Origin: Gammaproteobacteria bacterium
GTDB taxonomy: Bacteria; Pseudomonadota; Gammaproteobacteria; DSM-16500
Assembly (NCBI GenBank): GCA_021156085.1
Contig: JAJNBC010000002.1
Coordinates: forward strand, 85,019 to 149,018
Reading direction: 5' to 3'
DNA: 64,000 nt
Part shown: piece by piece, positions 44,796 through 55,783 of the stretch
How the letters are laid out: each line of letters opens with the position of its first letter
Position numbering within the stretch: position 1 is the first letter of the stretch
The notes under the pieces: model-generated
The model's database searches: none
Told to the model about the DNA's origin: nothing
What the model saw: the letters and a program-made list of their open reading frames with translations, nothing else
Position numbers and translations under genes: made by a program

Positions 44796-46079
44796 CTATA
44801 AGAAACTCCTGAGTAATGGCAATGGCCGAGGCGTTATAGTGATATCGGAAGATTTTGCTAATAAATCTTGAGTCACCTTATTTCTCTTTCCCTGACCCAA
44901 CAAATGGAACTTAGTTAAGAGCCTTTGTCCGTCGGAGGGAGTACTCCAGGAGGCGGCGGTCCTTGGGGGAAAATCATGTCGTGAAATTTTTTTTATGGGG
45001 AAAGTCGGCGTAGAAGGCCGATTGTCCATATCACTTTCGCTGTCTGAGCATACTTCTTCCGCACGATTCATATGCAGGTGAATGATTTCATGTACCCGTT
45101 TCTCATCATAGGGCTTCATAATATACCCGTCCATTCCCGCTGCCACTGTGATACCTTTATCCAGCGTGGCTGAATCGATGGCGGTCGATGCGATAATGGG
45201 GGTTCTTCTTTTAGTTCTGGCGAGTTCCTCTTGGCGGATTTCTCTGGTTGCTTCAAGGCCATCCATCACCGGCATCTGGATATCCATGAAAATGATATCA
45301 AAATGATTTTCCGAATATTTTTCTACAGCTTCTTTCCCATTGTTGGCAAATTCACAACAATGCTGTTTCCCTAGCATACGTTTCAGTATCCTCTGGTTCA
45401 CCGGCATATCGTCAACAATCAACACTCGCAAGCGTTGGAAATTGTTTTCTTTTTTCCTCTCACAAAGTGGAATATGGGCAGGAGAGGAAACAGCAGGGGA
45501 AATTGTTCTATTTAAATCATCTCTCTCTCTTTTTATCTGAATGACGAGAGTCTTTATTTCTCTGGTGATTTCATCGAATTGATTTTTTAATTCTTCTATT
45601 TTTAAAATTTCATAGTTGTGAACAAGCATTTTCAGTTTTTCTTGCGTAGCTTGTAAGTGATTAATATGATTTGTCAGGGAAGCAAGGGTCTCTTTGAATA
45701 TAACGATGGAAGAGTCATCCGGTTTGTCAGACTTTTTTGATGACAATTGGATCTGCCTGAAAAATTCACTATAGTCTCCATCGGCCAGTAACCGGGCCTG
45801 GGCTTGAATGGTGGAAAGATAACGCTCCAGCCTTGTAGATCGCCTAAAAAGATTCTTTTGTAAAGCGGTGGGATCTGAAATTTTAACTTGACTGAACTTT
45901 TGTGAAAATTTTTCCAAATTTGCCACGTACCCCCCTAAGACATGAAGGGGAGTACGTATGGCATGCGATAGGTTATCCCATTCCGAGAAATTATTGTTAT
46001 CATTGTTAGCATTTTTGGCTTCTTCTTTATGGTTCATGAGGGGCGAAGGAAGTAGGTTTATTTCTTTTGTGCTGAACAT
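44796..46079 (-). CDS. HisKA-receiver protein without ATPase domain
   Basis: 427 residues from ATG 46079, which follows a strong GAGGAG site; 16 more codons are open upstream. The H-box reads LSHAIRTPLHVLGG (His39), close to the HisKA consensus SHEIRTPL. A long helical coiled coil (about 60-195) follows, and then a complete receiver domain (217-335) with Asp266 (FMDIQMPVMDG). No N, G1 or G2 ATP-binding boxes exist. A disordered tail of about 90 residues ends the protein. It may act as a phosphotransfer adaptor rather than a kinase. Divergent from the poly-HAMP kinase. Confidence 0.82.
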   Translation of the reverse strand: MFSTKEINLLPSPLMNHKEEAKNANNDNNNFSEWDNLSHAIRTPLHVLGGYVANLEKFSQKFSQVKISDPTALQKNLFRRSTRLERYLSTIQAQARLLADGDYSEFFRQIQLSSKKSDKPDDSSIVIFKETLASLTNHINHLQATQEKLKMLVHNYEILKIEELKNQFDEITREIKTLVIQIKRERDDLNRTISPAVSSPAHIPLCERKKENNFQRLRVLIVDDMPVNQRILKRMLGKQHCCEFANNGKEAVEKYSENHFDIIFMDIQMPVMDGLEATREIRQEELARTKRRTPIIASTAIDSATLDKGITVAAGMDGYIMKPYDEKRVHEIIHLHMNRAEEVCSDSESDMDNRPSTPTFPIKKISRHDFPPRTAASWSTPSDGQRLLTKFHLLGQGKRNKVTQDLLAKSSDITITPRPLPLLRSFL

Positions 46080-46478
46080 GTTTTTCTCCTCTAAAAAATT
46101 AGAAAATAAGATTAAGAGGATGCGCATAAAAAAAATATAAGAACTTTCGGCAACAGACCTAGGGTTTGCCTGTAGATAGTCGGAGAATGCAGTGACAACT
46201 TGTAGAGCACATCAAGGGAAGCGCGCCCGCCAGACAGAGGGGGAGCAGGGAATGCCAGTAGAGGTGAGTATGCGATGTTAGTATATAGACATTTAAGAAA
46301 TTTATTAGTAAACTTCTGTTCCTCTCAGGAACTTTTATTTTAAAAATTAAAAAAATTTCTACCTGAGATAACACGCCTAAACGAAAAAAGTAACGAGTCG
46401 AATGCCGCCCTATTCATCTGGTATAGCCAGAAAGAGGAGAGGACGTGCGTAAAAAAACGACTTTACATCACCTCTAAC
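46080..46478. other. divergent control region between two kinase genes
   Basis: About 400 bp between divergently read signalling genes. It must carry both promoters, but no clear -35/-10 pair or operator repeat was recognised. A GAGGAGAGGACG stretch lies near 46434 without a long frame behind it. Confidence 0.4.
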
Positions 46479-49400
46479 ATGAAAAAAGAGAAGTTTATGG
46501 CTGAAAGTACACGTGCTCCCCTTGTTTCCGATATCAATACCAAAGAACTTTTAAATGTCCTGCTTTCTGTGCAGAAAGGGGATTTCAGTGTGCGCATGGC
46601 TCCTGATCACGTTGGACTTGCAGGCAAGATTGCAGATGCCGTCAATAGCATTGTTGAAAGTAACGAATATATCACTCGCGAATTTCAGAAAATGAGCCGT
46701 GTAGTTGGCAAGGAAGGCAAGACAACTCAGCGTGCTAAGGTCAGACACCTCCAAGGTGACTGGGCCACATGCATTGAATCTGTTAACAGCATGGTAGGTG
46801 ATTTGGTTCAACCTACCAATGAAATGGCCCGGGTTATCGGAGCCGTTGCGAAAGGCGACTTGGCTCAGATCATGGCACTGGAGATAGACGGAAATCCGCT
46901 TCAGGGTGAATTTCTGCGTTCAGCCAATCTGGTCAATGGCATGGTCGGACAACTTTCTTCCTTTGCATCTGAAGTCACACGCGTAGCGCGCGAAGTCGGC
47001 ACCGAAGGAAAATTGGGTGGACAGGCAGAAGTGAAAGGCGTGTCGGGTACGTGGAAAGATCTGACGGACAACGTTAATTCCATGGCGAGCAATTTGACAG
47101 CGCAGGTGCGTAACATTGCTGATGTCACCACGGCCGTTGCAAATGGTGATTTGACGAAAAAAATCACGGTCGATGTTCGAGGCGAAATCTTACAGCTTAA
47201 AAATACGATCAATACCATGGTGGATCAGCTCAATGCCTTTGCATCAGAAGTGACACGTGTCGCACGTGAAGTGGGTACCGAAGGAAAACTAGGTGGACAG
47301 GCGGAAGTGAAAGGCGTGTCAGGTACGTGGAAGGATCTGACAGATAAGGTCAATTCAATGGCAGGCAACCTCACCGCACAGGTGCGTAACATTGCAGAAG
47401 TGACCACGGCCGTTGCGAACGGTGACTTGACGAAAAAAATCACGGTGGACGTCAAGGGTGAAATTCTCATGCTTAAAAACACCATTAATACGATGGTGGA
47501 TCAGTTGAATGCGTTTGCATCGGAAGTGACACGTGTGGCACGTGAAGTAGGCACGGAAGGAAAGTTGGGTGGACAAGCAGAAGTGAAGGGTGTGTCGGGC
47601 ACGTGGAAAGATTTGACAGACAATGTGAACTCGATGGCAGGTAACCTCACTGCACAGGTGCGTAATATTGCGGAAGTAACGACGGCGGTTGCAAATGGTG
47701 ACTTGACGAAAAAAATTACAGTGGACGTCAAGGGTGAAATCCTCATGTTGAAAAACACGATTAATACGATGGTGGATCAATTGAATGCGTTTGCATCGGA
47801 AGTGACTCGTGTGGCGCGTGAGGTGGGTACCGAAGGTAACTTGGGTGGACAAGCGATTGTGAAAGGTGTCGGAGGCACGTGGAAAGATTTGACAGATAAT
47901 GTGAACTCGATGGCAGGCAACCTCACTGCGCAGGTGCGTAACATTGCAGAAGTGACGACGGCGGTTGCAAACGGTGACTTGACGAAAAAAATCACCGTGG
48001 ACGTGAAAGGTGAAATCCTCATGCTTAAAAACACCATTAACACGATGGTGGATCAATTGAATGCGTTTGCATCGGAAGTGACACGTGTGGCACGCGAGGT
48101 GGGCACGGAAGGCAATTTGGGTGGACAAGCGATTGTGAAAGGTGTGGGAGGCACGTGGAAAGATTTGACAGACAATGTGAATTCGATGGCAGGTAACCTC
48201 ACTGCACAAGTGCGTAACATCGCGGAAGTGACGACAGCAGTTGCGACGGGTGACTTGACGAAAAAAATCACGGTGGACGTCAAGGGTGAAATTCTCATGC
48301 TTAAAAACACCATCAATACGATGGTGGATCAGTTGAATGCATTTGCATCGGAAGTGACGCGTGTAGCGCGTGAAGTGGGCACGGAAGGAAATCTAGGCGG
48401 ACAGGCCATTGTGAAAGGAGTCGGTGGTATCTGGAAAGATCTGACTGATAATGTGAACTCGATGGCCAGTAACCTGACAGCTCAGGTGCGTAGTATTGCA
48501 AAAGTAGTGACAGCCGTCGCTAACGGTGATCTGAAACGTAAACTGGTGCTGGAAGTCAAAGGTGAAATTGCGGAGCTTGCTGAAACCATTAATGGAATGA
48601 TTGATACGCTATCCGTATTTGCAGACCAGGTCACGACGGTCGCGAGTGAAGTGGGTATCGAAGGGAAGCTGGGTGGTCAGGCGCATGTCCCCGGCGCTGC
48701 TGGACGTTGGCGCGATCTGACCGATAATGTCAACCAGCTGGCAGGCAACTTGACGACGCAGGTTCGAGCCATTGCGGACGTTGCCACAGCGGTAACCCAA
48801 GGTGATCTTACTCGTTCTGTTGCTGTACAAGCAGCTGGAGAAGTGGCCGCTCTTAAAGACAACATTAATGAAATGATCCGTAACCTAAAAGATACGACGC
48901 GCAAGAATATGGAGCAAGACTGGTTAAAGACCAATCTTGCAAAATTCACGCGCATGCTACAAGGGCAGCGTGACTTGCTCAGTGTAGGCAAACAGATTCT
49001 TTCTGAATTGTCTCCGTTGGTCATGGCTCAGCACAGTGTTTTTTATGTTGTTGAGAATGCTCAAGACGAAATTAACATCCAGCTACTAGCAAGCTACGCT
49101 TACAAAAAACGCAAGACTATTTCCAATCATTTCAAGGTGGGAGAAGGGCTCGTGGGTCAATGTGTCCTAGAAAAAGAACCCATTACCATTACGGAAGTGC
49201 CACCAGATTACATTCAGATCAGTTCGGGTCTGGGGGCGCAGGTGCCAGCCAATATCATTGTATTGCCCGTTGTCTTTGAAGGCGAAGTCAAAGCTGTTAT
49301 TGAATTGGGGACATTTAATCGTTTCACCGAAGTCCATTTAAGTTTTCTTGAGCAATTAACAGAAAGTATAGGTATCGTTTTGAATACAATCACAGCGACC

Positions 49401-51767
49401 ATGAGAACAGAAGATCTTCTCAAACAATCACAATCTCTGACAGAAGAACTTCGCAGCCAGCAGGAAGAATTGACGGAAACGAACAAGCGGCTTGAACAGC
49501 AAGCCAGAAACTTGCAGCAGTCGGAAGAGTTGCTCAAACAGCAGCAACGCGAGCTGCAAAAGGCAAACGAAGATTTGGAAGACCGTGCAGAGCAGCTGGC
49601 CATTCAGAACACGGCGGTCGAACAGAAAAACAAGGAAGTGGAAACGGCGAAGAAACTGTTGGAAGAAAAAGCCTCTCAACTAGCACTGACTTCCCGTTTC
49701 AAGTCCGAGTTTCTGGCCAATATGTCGCACGAGCTCAGAACCCCTCTCAATAGCTTGTTGATCCTCTCCAGAGTGCTTTCGGAAAATGACGAAAATAACC
49801 TGACACCGAAGCAGATAGAATATATGCAGACCATTCATTCTTCTGGGACAGACTTGCTGGACCTCATCAATGACATTCTGGATCTCGCCAAGATCGAATC
49901 GGGTACGATTTCCATTGAAGTCAGTGACGTTAGTTTTGGAGATATCCGTGAGTTTGTACTGCGAACTTTCAAGCAGATCGCCGAATCCAAACACTTAGCC
50001 TTTAGGGTCGAACTGGATCCCCGTTTGCCAAAAACTATCCATACTGATGGCAAGCGTCTGCAACAAGTGTTAAAAAACCTTCTGTCCAATGCTTTCAAGT
50101 TTACGAGTGAGGGAGAAGTTGACTTAAAAATCTGTGCTCATGAGGGCATAGGGCTTGTTTCGTCTGCAGGGGAGGGATCGGTTAACCCAGGCGTAGATTT
50201 TAAAGTGATTGACACAGGCATCGGCATACCTGAAGAAAAACACCAGATTATTTTTGAAGCCTTTCAGCAAGCGGACGGGACGACTAGCCGCAAGTATGGA
50301 GGGACGGGCCTGGGATTATCCATCAGCCGTCAGTTGGCACATATGCTCGGGGGAGAGATTTATCTGGAAAGCCGTGCGGAGAAAGGCAGCACCTTTACTT
50401 TTTTCTTGCCGCTTGCCTATACATCCATTAACAAACGCAGTAGAAGCATCTTTACCCAAGTGCCAGAAGGCAGCTTGGAGTCGACTGGGAAAGGGGTCGC
50501 GCTGCAGGAAATAAAAGAACCTGCCTCTTTTTTACCCGAGGTTAAGGCGGAAGAAGATATCAAAAACAGTTCAGCGGTCATTGATCCTGCCAAGCCCCTG
50601 TTATTTATTGTGGAAAATGACCCCACTTTTTCCAGCATGCTATTGGAGGCTGCAAATAAAAACGGTTTTAGCGGAATGGTCATTCATAACAGGACCAGTC
50701 GGGTCTTTCCTCTCGTCCGTGAATTAAACCCCGCTGCTATTTTATTAAATGTTTCCCTGACAGAAGATAACCACAAGGGATGGATAGTGCTGGATCGATT
50801 AAAACATGACTTGTCTACTCGTCACGTTCCCATTTATCCTATTTCTCTTCCTCAGGATGCCCGTCGGGCCATGATGGCTGGCACCTGTATGACCCTACAG
50901 CAACCTCTGTCAGAACAGCAGATCGATGAAGCGATGCTCAATATTAAGAAAATCGTTGCCCAGACCACGCGAAAAATAGTGGTTATCGAGCCGAATAAAA
51001 AGTTAAAAAAGCATCTGGTGAACTTACTTAGCCACAAGCAGCTTGAAATGATTATCTATACTTCGATGAAGGAGGGCATCGCCGAGGACAGTCTTGGAAC
51101 ACTGGACGGTTGTGTTATAGATGCCCATCTTCCCGATATGAAACCTCTCGAGGTTCTGCACCATCTGAAGACTCATGCGATGTTTTCTAAGCTACCTGTC
51201 ACTCTCCTTTGGCAAAGCAAAAAATTGGCTCGTGCTGAAATAGCTAGATTAGGGAATCTGCCGAATGTATATGTTGCCCGAAATATGGATGAGGTGGTTG
51301 ATAATGTCCTATTGCGTTTACATCTGCCTTATTCTTCCTTGTCTACAGAACAGAAAAAACTGCTAGAAACGGTGCGGCGTCATGATCCTATCCTAGCCGA
51401 TGTAAAGATACTGGTAGTGGATGATGATATTCGTAACATTTTTGCGATTACCAGCGCATTGGAACGATATAAAATGCGCGTGGTGTTTGCTGAAAATGGC
51501 CGGACAGGCATTGAGTTGCTGCACCAAGATCCTGACATCAAGATTATATTGATGGACATCATGATGCCTGAGATGGATGGATATGAAACCATTGAGCTGA
51601 TACGAAAAGAAGAAAAATTCCAGCAATTACCGATTATAGCCCTGACCGCAAAAGCCATGCAAGATGATCGCAAACACAGCTTAAAATCAGGGGCAACAGA
51701 CTATATTACCAAGCCAGTGGACATTGATCTTTTGTTATCGACCTTACGTGTTCTGCTGATGTCCTGA
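46479..51767 (+). CDS. soluble poly-HAMP hybrid histidine kinase (group III/Nik1-like)
   Basis: 1762 residues without a transmembrane segment. About nine consecutive 92-residue HAMP units (residues about 20-810; marker [15 protein letters not shown]) are followed by a GAF domain (about 826-975), a coiled coil (975-1070), HisKA with His1084 ([10 protein letters not shown]), and an ATPase domain with DTGIGIP and GGTGLGLSI. Three receiver-like domains follow: the first has Asn1424 where Asp should be (AAILLNVSL), the second is weak ([10 protein letters not shown]), and the third is canonical with Asp1693 ([11 protein letters not shown]). The architecture equals that of fungal osmosensing Nik1-type kinases, also known in some bacteria. 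ATG 46497 is an alternative start. Confidence 0.93.
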   Translation: MKKEKFMAESTRAPLVSDINTKELLNVLLSVQKGDFSVRMAPDHVGLAGKIADAVNSIVESNEYITREFQKMSRVVGKEGKTTQRAKVRHLQGDWATCIESVNSMVGDLVQPTNEMARVIGAVAKGDLAQIMALEIDGNPLQGEFLRSANLVNGMVGQLSSFASEVTRVAREVGTEGKLGGQAEVKGVSGTWKDLTDNVNSMASNLTAQVRNIADVTTAVANGDLTKKITVDVRGEILQLKNTINTMVDQLNAFASEVTRVAREVGTEGKLGGQAEVKGVSGTWKDLTDKVNSMAGNLTAQVRNIAEVTTAVANGDLTKKITVDVKGEILMLKNTINTMVDQLNAFASEVTRVAREVGTEGKLGGQAEVKGVSGTWKDLTDNVNSMAGNLTAQVRNIAEVTTAVANGDLTKKITVDVKGEILMLKNTINTMVDQLNAFASEVTRVAREVGTEGNLGGQAIVKGVGGTWKDLTDNVNSMAGNLTAQVRNIAEVTTAVANGDLTKKITVDVKGEILMLKNTINTMVDQLNAFASEVTRVAREVGTEGNLGGQAIVKGVGGTWKDLTDNVNSMAGNLTAQVRNIAEVTTAVATGDLTKKITVDVKGEILMLKNTINTMVDQLNAFASEVTRVAREVGTEGNLGGQAIVKGVGGIWKDLTDNVNSMASNLTAQVRSIAKVVTAVANGDLKRKLVLEVKGEIAELAETINGMIDTLSVFADQVTTVASEVGIEGKLGGQAHVPGAAGRWRDLTDNVNQLAGNLTTQVRAIADVATAVTQGDLTRSVAVQAAGEVAALKDNINEMIRNLKDTTRKNMEQDWLKTNLAKFTRMLQGQRDLLSVGKQILSELSPLVMAQHSVFYVVENAQDEINIQLLASYAYKKRKTISNHFKVGEGLVGQCVLEKEPITITEVPPDYIQISSGLGAQVPANIIVLPVVFEGEVKAVIELGTFNRFTEVHLSFLEQLTESIGIVLNTITATMRTEDLLKQSQSLTEELRSQQEELTETNKRLEQQARNLQQSEELLKQQQRELQKANEDLEDRAEQLAIQNTAVEQKNKEVETAKKLLEEKASQLALTSRFKSEFLANMSHELRTPLNSLLILSRVLSENDENNLTPKQIEYMQTIHSSGTDLLDLINDILDLAKIESGTISIEVSDVSFGDIREFVLRTFKQIAESKHLAFRVELDPRLPKTIHTDGKRLQQVLKNLLSNAFKFTSEGEVDLKICAHEGIGLVSSAGEGSVNPGVDFKVIDTGIGIPEEKHQIIFEAFQQADGTTSRKYGGTGLGLSISRQLAHMLGGEIYLESRAEKGSTFTFFLPLAYTSINKRSRSIFTQVPEGSLESTGKGVALQEIKEPASFLPEVKAEEDIKNSSAVIDPAKPLLFIVENDPTFSSMLLEAANKNGFSGMVIHNRTSRVFPLVRELNPAAILLNVSLTEDNHKGWIVLDRLKHDLSTRHVPIYPISLPQDARRAMMAGTCMTLQQPLSEQQIDEAMLNIKKIVAQTTRKIVVIEPNKKLKKHLVNLLSHKQLEMIIYTSMKEGIAEDSLGTLDGCVIDAHLPDMKPLEVLHHLKTHAMFSKLPVTLLWQSKKLARAEIARLGNLPNVYVARNMDEVVDNVLLRLHLPYSSLSTEQKKLLETVRRHDPILADVKILVVDDDIRNIFAITSALERYKMRVVFAENGRTGIELLHQDPDIKIILMDIMMPEMDGYETIELIRKEEKFQQLPIIALTAKAMQDDRKHSLKSGATDYITKPVDIDLLLSTLRVLLMS
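46971..48626 (+). repeat. 276-bp tandem coding repeats (HAMP units)
   Basis: The same phrase (GAAGTSACACGYGTNGCRCG) recurs at 46971, 47247, 47523, 47799, 48075 and 48351, and in diverged form at 48627, an exact 276-bp period (92 codons). The central four to five units are nearly identical in DNA as well as protein, so copies have been homogenised or recently duplicated. The repeats also create long meaningless frames on the minus strand. Confidence 0.92.
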
Positions 51768-51846
51768 CTTCAAGACGATAGGAAAACATACTGAGCATAG
51801 CGGAGCGAAAATGATGCGTTAGAAATCAGGACGAGGCTGATCAATC

Positions 51847-52350
51847 ATGAATGATATTCAACTATTTAACCTAGATAATTTTTTAAAGAATGAAAATGTG
51901 GATTATTCTATTTATCCAGATATTTTTAATCTTGAATCCGCACAAATTGGAGCAAAGCAGTATGGCTTATCCTTGAATGAAGCTACTCCGACAATTATTT
52001 TAAAAGCAAAAGATAACTATTTTGCTGCTATTATTTGTGGAAGCACGCGTATTGCATTTAAAAAGTTAAAGAAAGCCTTAAATATTAAAGACATTAGAAT
52101 TGCTGATCCAGAAACGGTATTTGATATAACAGGTTCTAAAATAGGCGAAGTGAGTTTAATTAACCCTGGCATACATACCTTAATCGACAATCATGTTATA
52201 AAAAATAAAAATTGTTATGGTGGCAGCGGTGTATCTAAAACGACCCTTAGAATTAATACAATCGATCTGATCAGAATAACAAATGCAAAAGTGCTGGATT
52301 TTACAGAGTCTAAAAATTTTGTACGTTTAGACAATGTCTACTGTGATTAG
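51847..52350 (+). CDS. YbaK/aminoacyl-tRNA deacylase (prolyl-tRNA editing) domain protein
   Basis: 167 residues. The YbaK/EbsC fold is recognisable from ATPTIILKAKDNYFAAIICG, KLKKALNIKDIRIADPETV, the conserved GEVSLINPGI (usual GxxSP loop) and the C-terminal YGGSGVSKTTLRINTIDLIRIT. The family hydrolyses misacylated Cys- or Ala-tRNA-Pro and related species in trans. It sits between two hybrid kinases. The window's proS lacks the INS editing domain, so this protein could supply editing, but that is inference. Confidence 0.82.
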   Translation: MNDIQLFNLDNFLKNENVDYSIYPDIFNLESAQIGAKQYGLSLNEATPTIILKAKDNYFAAIICGSTRIAFKKLKKALNIKDIRIADPETVFDITGSKIGEVSLINPGIHTLIDNHVIKNKNCYGGSGVSKTTLRINTIDLIRITNAKVLDFTESKNFVRLDNVYCD

Positions 52351-52454
52351 ATTAAAAATAAATTTTATTTTTTGACACGGTAGAAGAGCAGAATAGTTAT
52401 AAAAATATGAGGTTATGAGTTAGACCGACTATCTTATTGAAGAGGAAACTGCCG

Positions 52455-54773
52455 ATGTTATCAAACTCAGGATCTCCCGAAATGATTCTTTTTTCGAATC
52501 GCCAAAATTTATCTATCATAAAAGAAGAGACCAGTATAGAAGAGAGAGGGATAGATGTTGGCACTGAAGCTAAAGCTACTCCCCCACAGGCAAAAGCCAG
52601 ACGAACGAGTAGCCTAAGCCTGCTCACTCTTACCCCTCCTCTTACACCCAACGCGAGAGCGGGTAACGGAGCTATCACATTTAAGATTCAAACGCTTGTC
52701 GTTGCAACCACTACGGTATCTGCTGAATTTGAAGGTGACAGTTCTCTTCATGCAAATTTATCGGAGGGAAGTGAGGAGAAGAAAGATGAAGATTTGCCTA
52801 ATTTTCAAGTTTTATTTGAATCTACACCGGATCCCCAGCTCATTTTAAAACCCGATGCAGGATTTACCATTGTTGCTGTGAATGATGCTTATTTAAAATC
52901 TACTATGACCCGCCGAGAGTGGATTCTTAAAAAAGGCTTATTTGAAGTATTAGCTACTCATCCTTTTGGTTCTAAAGCAGATGAAGTACGCCACTTACGA
53001 AAGTCGTTGCGACACATCATGGAAAGAGGCGTTGCTGACACTCTGCCTATACAAAAATACCATATTCGCCATCCAGAAGCACAAAGTGGCGAATTTGAGG
53101 AACGCTATTTGCGCTCTATTAACACCCCTGTCTTTGGGAAAACAGGCGCGGTAGATTTTATCCTTCATCGGATAGAGGACGTTACTTCACTTATCTATGG
53201 TAAGCAACAAGAGGCTCAGCCACAGACTAGCCTAGAAACCTTACAAGCGCGCCTCGAGCAAATGGACACGATGTGCCATGAGCTACGTAATCTTTTGTAT
53301 GGGATGGATGGCAATGTGACCTTTCTTAAGTCCAGTATGAGTACGATGAAAAAAATGATCTGCAAGGCTTCTCCTGAGGTGCTTCCGGGAACATTTCAAG
53401 AGAAGGTGCTCAATCAACTGAAAGAGAACGAAGAATTATTGCAGACTATTCGTGCATGTGTAGATTGTCAAAAAGTCATTGCTAATGATGTATTGGATCT
53501 TTCCAAGCTTGAAGCAGGAAAAGTAGAATTGAATCTTGTTGATTTTGATCTGATGAAGTTAGTTAAAGATGTTGTCCATCTGTTAGAAGCACAAACTAAG
53601 CAAAAAAAAATTTATCTGCATGTAGAGTTACCCTTTTCTCATATGAGGGTGAAAGGTGATCCTAACCGTTTAACGCAAGTATTACTTAATTTATTATCTA
53701 ATGCTCTCAAATTTACCTTGGAAGAGGGCAATGTTACCGTTAGCCTATGCGTTTTAGAAAAAACCCCTGCCTATACAGAATTTCAATTTATAGTAAAAGA
53801 TACCGGCATAGGGATGAGTGAAGCAGAGCAAAATAAACTATTTAATTATTTTGCGCAAGCGAACCCAAAAATTTCGGCGGCACATGGTGGCTCTGGCTTA
53901 GGATTAGTCATTAGCAAAAAATTAATTGAACTCATGGAAGGTAAAATTGAAGTAAAAAGTGAAAAGGGGAAGGGCACTCAATTTAGTTTTACCATTAAAT
54001 TTGCCCCCGCTCTTGTGCTCGAAGAAGAGGAAGAATTTATTTCTGGTCATTCTGCAAGTGAGAGAAAATTAAATTCGCCCATACCTAGGCCATTACACAT
54101 TTTGATTGCGGAAGATAATTCTATTAATCAAAAAATTTTAGTCAAACAGTTACAACAAGCGGGTCATATCTGTTATATGGCTAATAACGGTCAAGAAGCT
54201 CTGGAAATATACGATCAAATATCCCTTGATTTAATTTTGATGGACATTGAAATGCCCGTGAAGAATGGGCTCCAAGCAACTCAAATTATCCGTCAGAGAG
54301 AGCGAGCCTCCTCCTCTTCTCCTCTACCCATTATTGGTCTCTCCGGCAATGCGCGTTTAGAACATCAACAAGAAGCGCTAGACAGTGGCATGGATGCTTA
54401 TCTTACCAAACCTTATGAGAGAGAAAAGCTATTAGAAATGATCGCCTATTATGTACCTTCTGTATCATCTCGGACAGGGACAGCAGAAACCGAAGATTTT
54501 ACACCCAAAACTCGGCCATTATTGAGTGCAAGCTCACCTATACGATCCTCTCTACGACCCCGAGCATTAAATTCTTCCTTCTTAACGGTTTTGCTACCAC
54601 CGGCTAAAAAGAAACAAGAAAGGAAATTAGAAAGTGTTAAGGTCAGAAATAAAAAAGAATCAAAGGGGATGGCTTCTTTTTGTTTTTGGAATAATAGAAA
54701 ATTAGTGTTAGCCTCTACCCTAGTCGGAGCTATCGGTGTTGCACTCGCTGCGAGAAGTGAGAGAGGAAGGTAG
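52455..54773 (+). CDS. PAS hybrid histidine kinase with C-terminal membrane segment
   Basis: 772 residues from ATG 52455, with AGAGGA eight bases upstream; an in-frame TTG at 52437 is less likely. A disordered N terminus (1-110) is followed by a PAS domain (about 115-245), a HisKA H-box MCHELRNLLYG (His275; the usual TP after R is NL), and an ATPase domain with Asn416, DTGIGM and GGSGLGLVI. The receiver has Asp597 (LMDIEMPVKNG) and Lys in YLTKPY. Near the C terminus a basic linker precedes a hydrophobic helix (KLVLASTLVGAIGVALAA), giving an unusual tail anchor. An IS481 remnant begins seven bases after the stop. Confidence 0.9.
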   Translation: MLSNSGSPEMILFSNRQNLSIIKEETSIEERGIDVGTEAKATPPQAKARRTSSLSLLTLTPPLTPNARAGNGAITFKIQTLVVATTTVSAEFEGDSSLHANLSEGSEEKKDEDLPNFQVLFESTPDPQLILKPDAGFTIVAVNDAYLKSTMTRREWILKKGLFEVLATHPFGSKADEVRHLRKSLRHIMERGVADTLPIQKYHIRHPEAQSGEFEERYLRSINTPVFGKTGAVDFILHRIEDVTSLIYGKQQEAQPQTSLETLQARLEQMDTMCHELRNLLYGMDGNVTFLKSSMSTMKKMICKASPEVLPGTFQEKVLNQLKENEELLQTIRACVDCQKVIANDVLDLSKLEAGKVELNLVDFDLMKLVKDVVHLLEAQTKQKKIYLHVELPFSHMRVKGDPNRLTQVLLNLLSNALKFTLEEGNVTVSLCVLEKTPAYTEFQFIVKDTGIGMSEAEQNKLFNYFAQANPKISAAHGGSGLGLVISKKLIELMEGKIEVKSEKGKGTQFSFTIKFAPALVLEEEEEFISGHSASERKLNSPIPRPLHILIAEDNSINQKILVKQLQQAGHICYMANNGQEALEIYDQISLDLILMDIEMPVKNGLQATQIIRQRERASSSSPLPIIGLSGNARLEHQQEALDSGMDAYLTKPYEREKLLEMIAYYVPSVSSRTGTAETEDFTPKTRPLLSASSPIRSSLRPRALNSSFLTVLLPPAKKKQERKLESVKVRNKKESKGMASFCFWNNRKLVLASTLVGAIGVALAARSERGR

Positions 54774-54779
54774 GGTACT

Positions 54780-55330
54780 ATTCAAGTGCGAAGAGCCTGG
54801 CTTGGTGGGTCTGAATTTTATACCGAGGCTCATCAGCTTTGATTGCACTTCCTCAGCAAAAAATTCTAAGACTCTATCAGTTTGAATTCGCTGTATGAGG
54901 AAAGGGAATGGCTCTGTTACCCAATCAATAAAATGCAAGGTGTTATTTGCATTCGACGTTTGTAAATCTCTAGCACTCGCCAACGAGAGCCATCATCTAT
55001 AGCGCTATATTGATAAATTCCAGGCGCAATTTAATTTGTATGCGGTCACCGGGAATAGGTCGACTGTAAATTTCTTTTTACGCCTAAGTTTTTTATAGGT
55101 TGAGCTTGTTGGAGGGTTAGCGCCTAGGTAGGCTTGCAAGGACAAAGAAAGAGAACAGGCATGTCATCTAATTAATTCTATTTGGATACGTCTTGCGTCC
55201 AAATTGCGTTCCTTACGTAAATTTAAAATTAAATTAACACGTTCTGAAGTCAGCTTATGATTGGGTGAGGAATGAGGTTTTTTACTTTGGCCACTTAATC
55301 CTGGGATAAAATTTTCTATCAGAGCTATGC
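54780..55330 (-). pseudogene. IS481-family transposase, degenerate
   Basis: Pieces of an integrase-like transposase occur in several frames on the minus strand. In order they are LSGQSKKPHSSPNHKLTSER with LILNLRKERNLDARRIQIEL (N-terminal HTH region), SRPIPGDRIQI, IAPGIYQYSAIDDGSRWRVL, and TEPFPFLIQRIQTDRVLEFF with LGIKFRPTKPGSSHLN (rve core including a catalytic Asp). At least three frameshifts and several stops separate them, and the end after HLN is missing. Inactive relic. Confidence 0.8.
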
Positions 55331-55783
55331 ACCATCTTCATTATAAAATACCAGATAATTAATCGCTAAATTATCCAAAGAGAGTCAGGAAGCGCGTATT
55401 CTAAAGAAAACTTCCTTTCTTTTTATGAGTTTATTTTACTCGAAAAATCGCCCCAATCAGAATTTTTTAAAAATAGAAAAATGCGGGGAAATATTAAAAT
55501 TTAAGTACGATTGCCCTGTCTCGATAACCGTGTGGTGGCTGTTGAGACAAAGCTCGGTATGGTCAATGATAAGCAAGATAAGATAAGATCAGCACTGCGG
55601 TTATCCAGTACGCCTTTAAAGCGGGTTGGGCAGTGATGGGTCTTTGTTCGACTTATCTTTTCTATCTGTTCTACCCCTTCCACAAGTAAGTTTATTTTTT
55701 CTCACCCACTGGGGAGCTTTTTCCCCAACGGAAAGGGTTTCCTCAGTTTCTTTATTTTTTTACAAAAAACAAAGGAACCTTTT
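55331..55783. other. no intact gene
   Basis: Stop-rich sequence between the IS481 relic and a short open frame. A 60-codon minus-strand frame at 55501-55683 has no ribosome site and no recognisable motif. A GGGGA/TCCCC hairpin (CTGGGGAGCTTTTTCCCCA, about 55707-55725) is visible. Confidence 0.35.

Noticed and set aside
46971..48626. CRISPR array or satellite DNA suggested by regular repeats
   Set aside because: The 276-bp period is a whole number of codons inside one open frame and encodes HAMP domains. No short repeat-spacer array is seen anywhere in the window.
46901..48830. Several long minus-strand frames (up to 284 codons) across the HAMP repeats
   Set aside because: They repeat with the same 276-bp period as the plus-strand gene, have no ribosome sites and are shadows of the tandem coding repeats.
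55501..55683. 60-codon minus-strand frame in the graveyard
   Set aside because: No ribosome site, no motif, and stop-rich surroundings.
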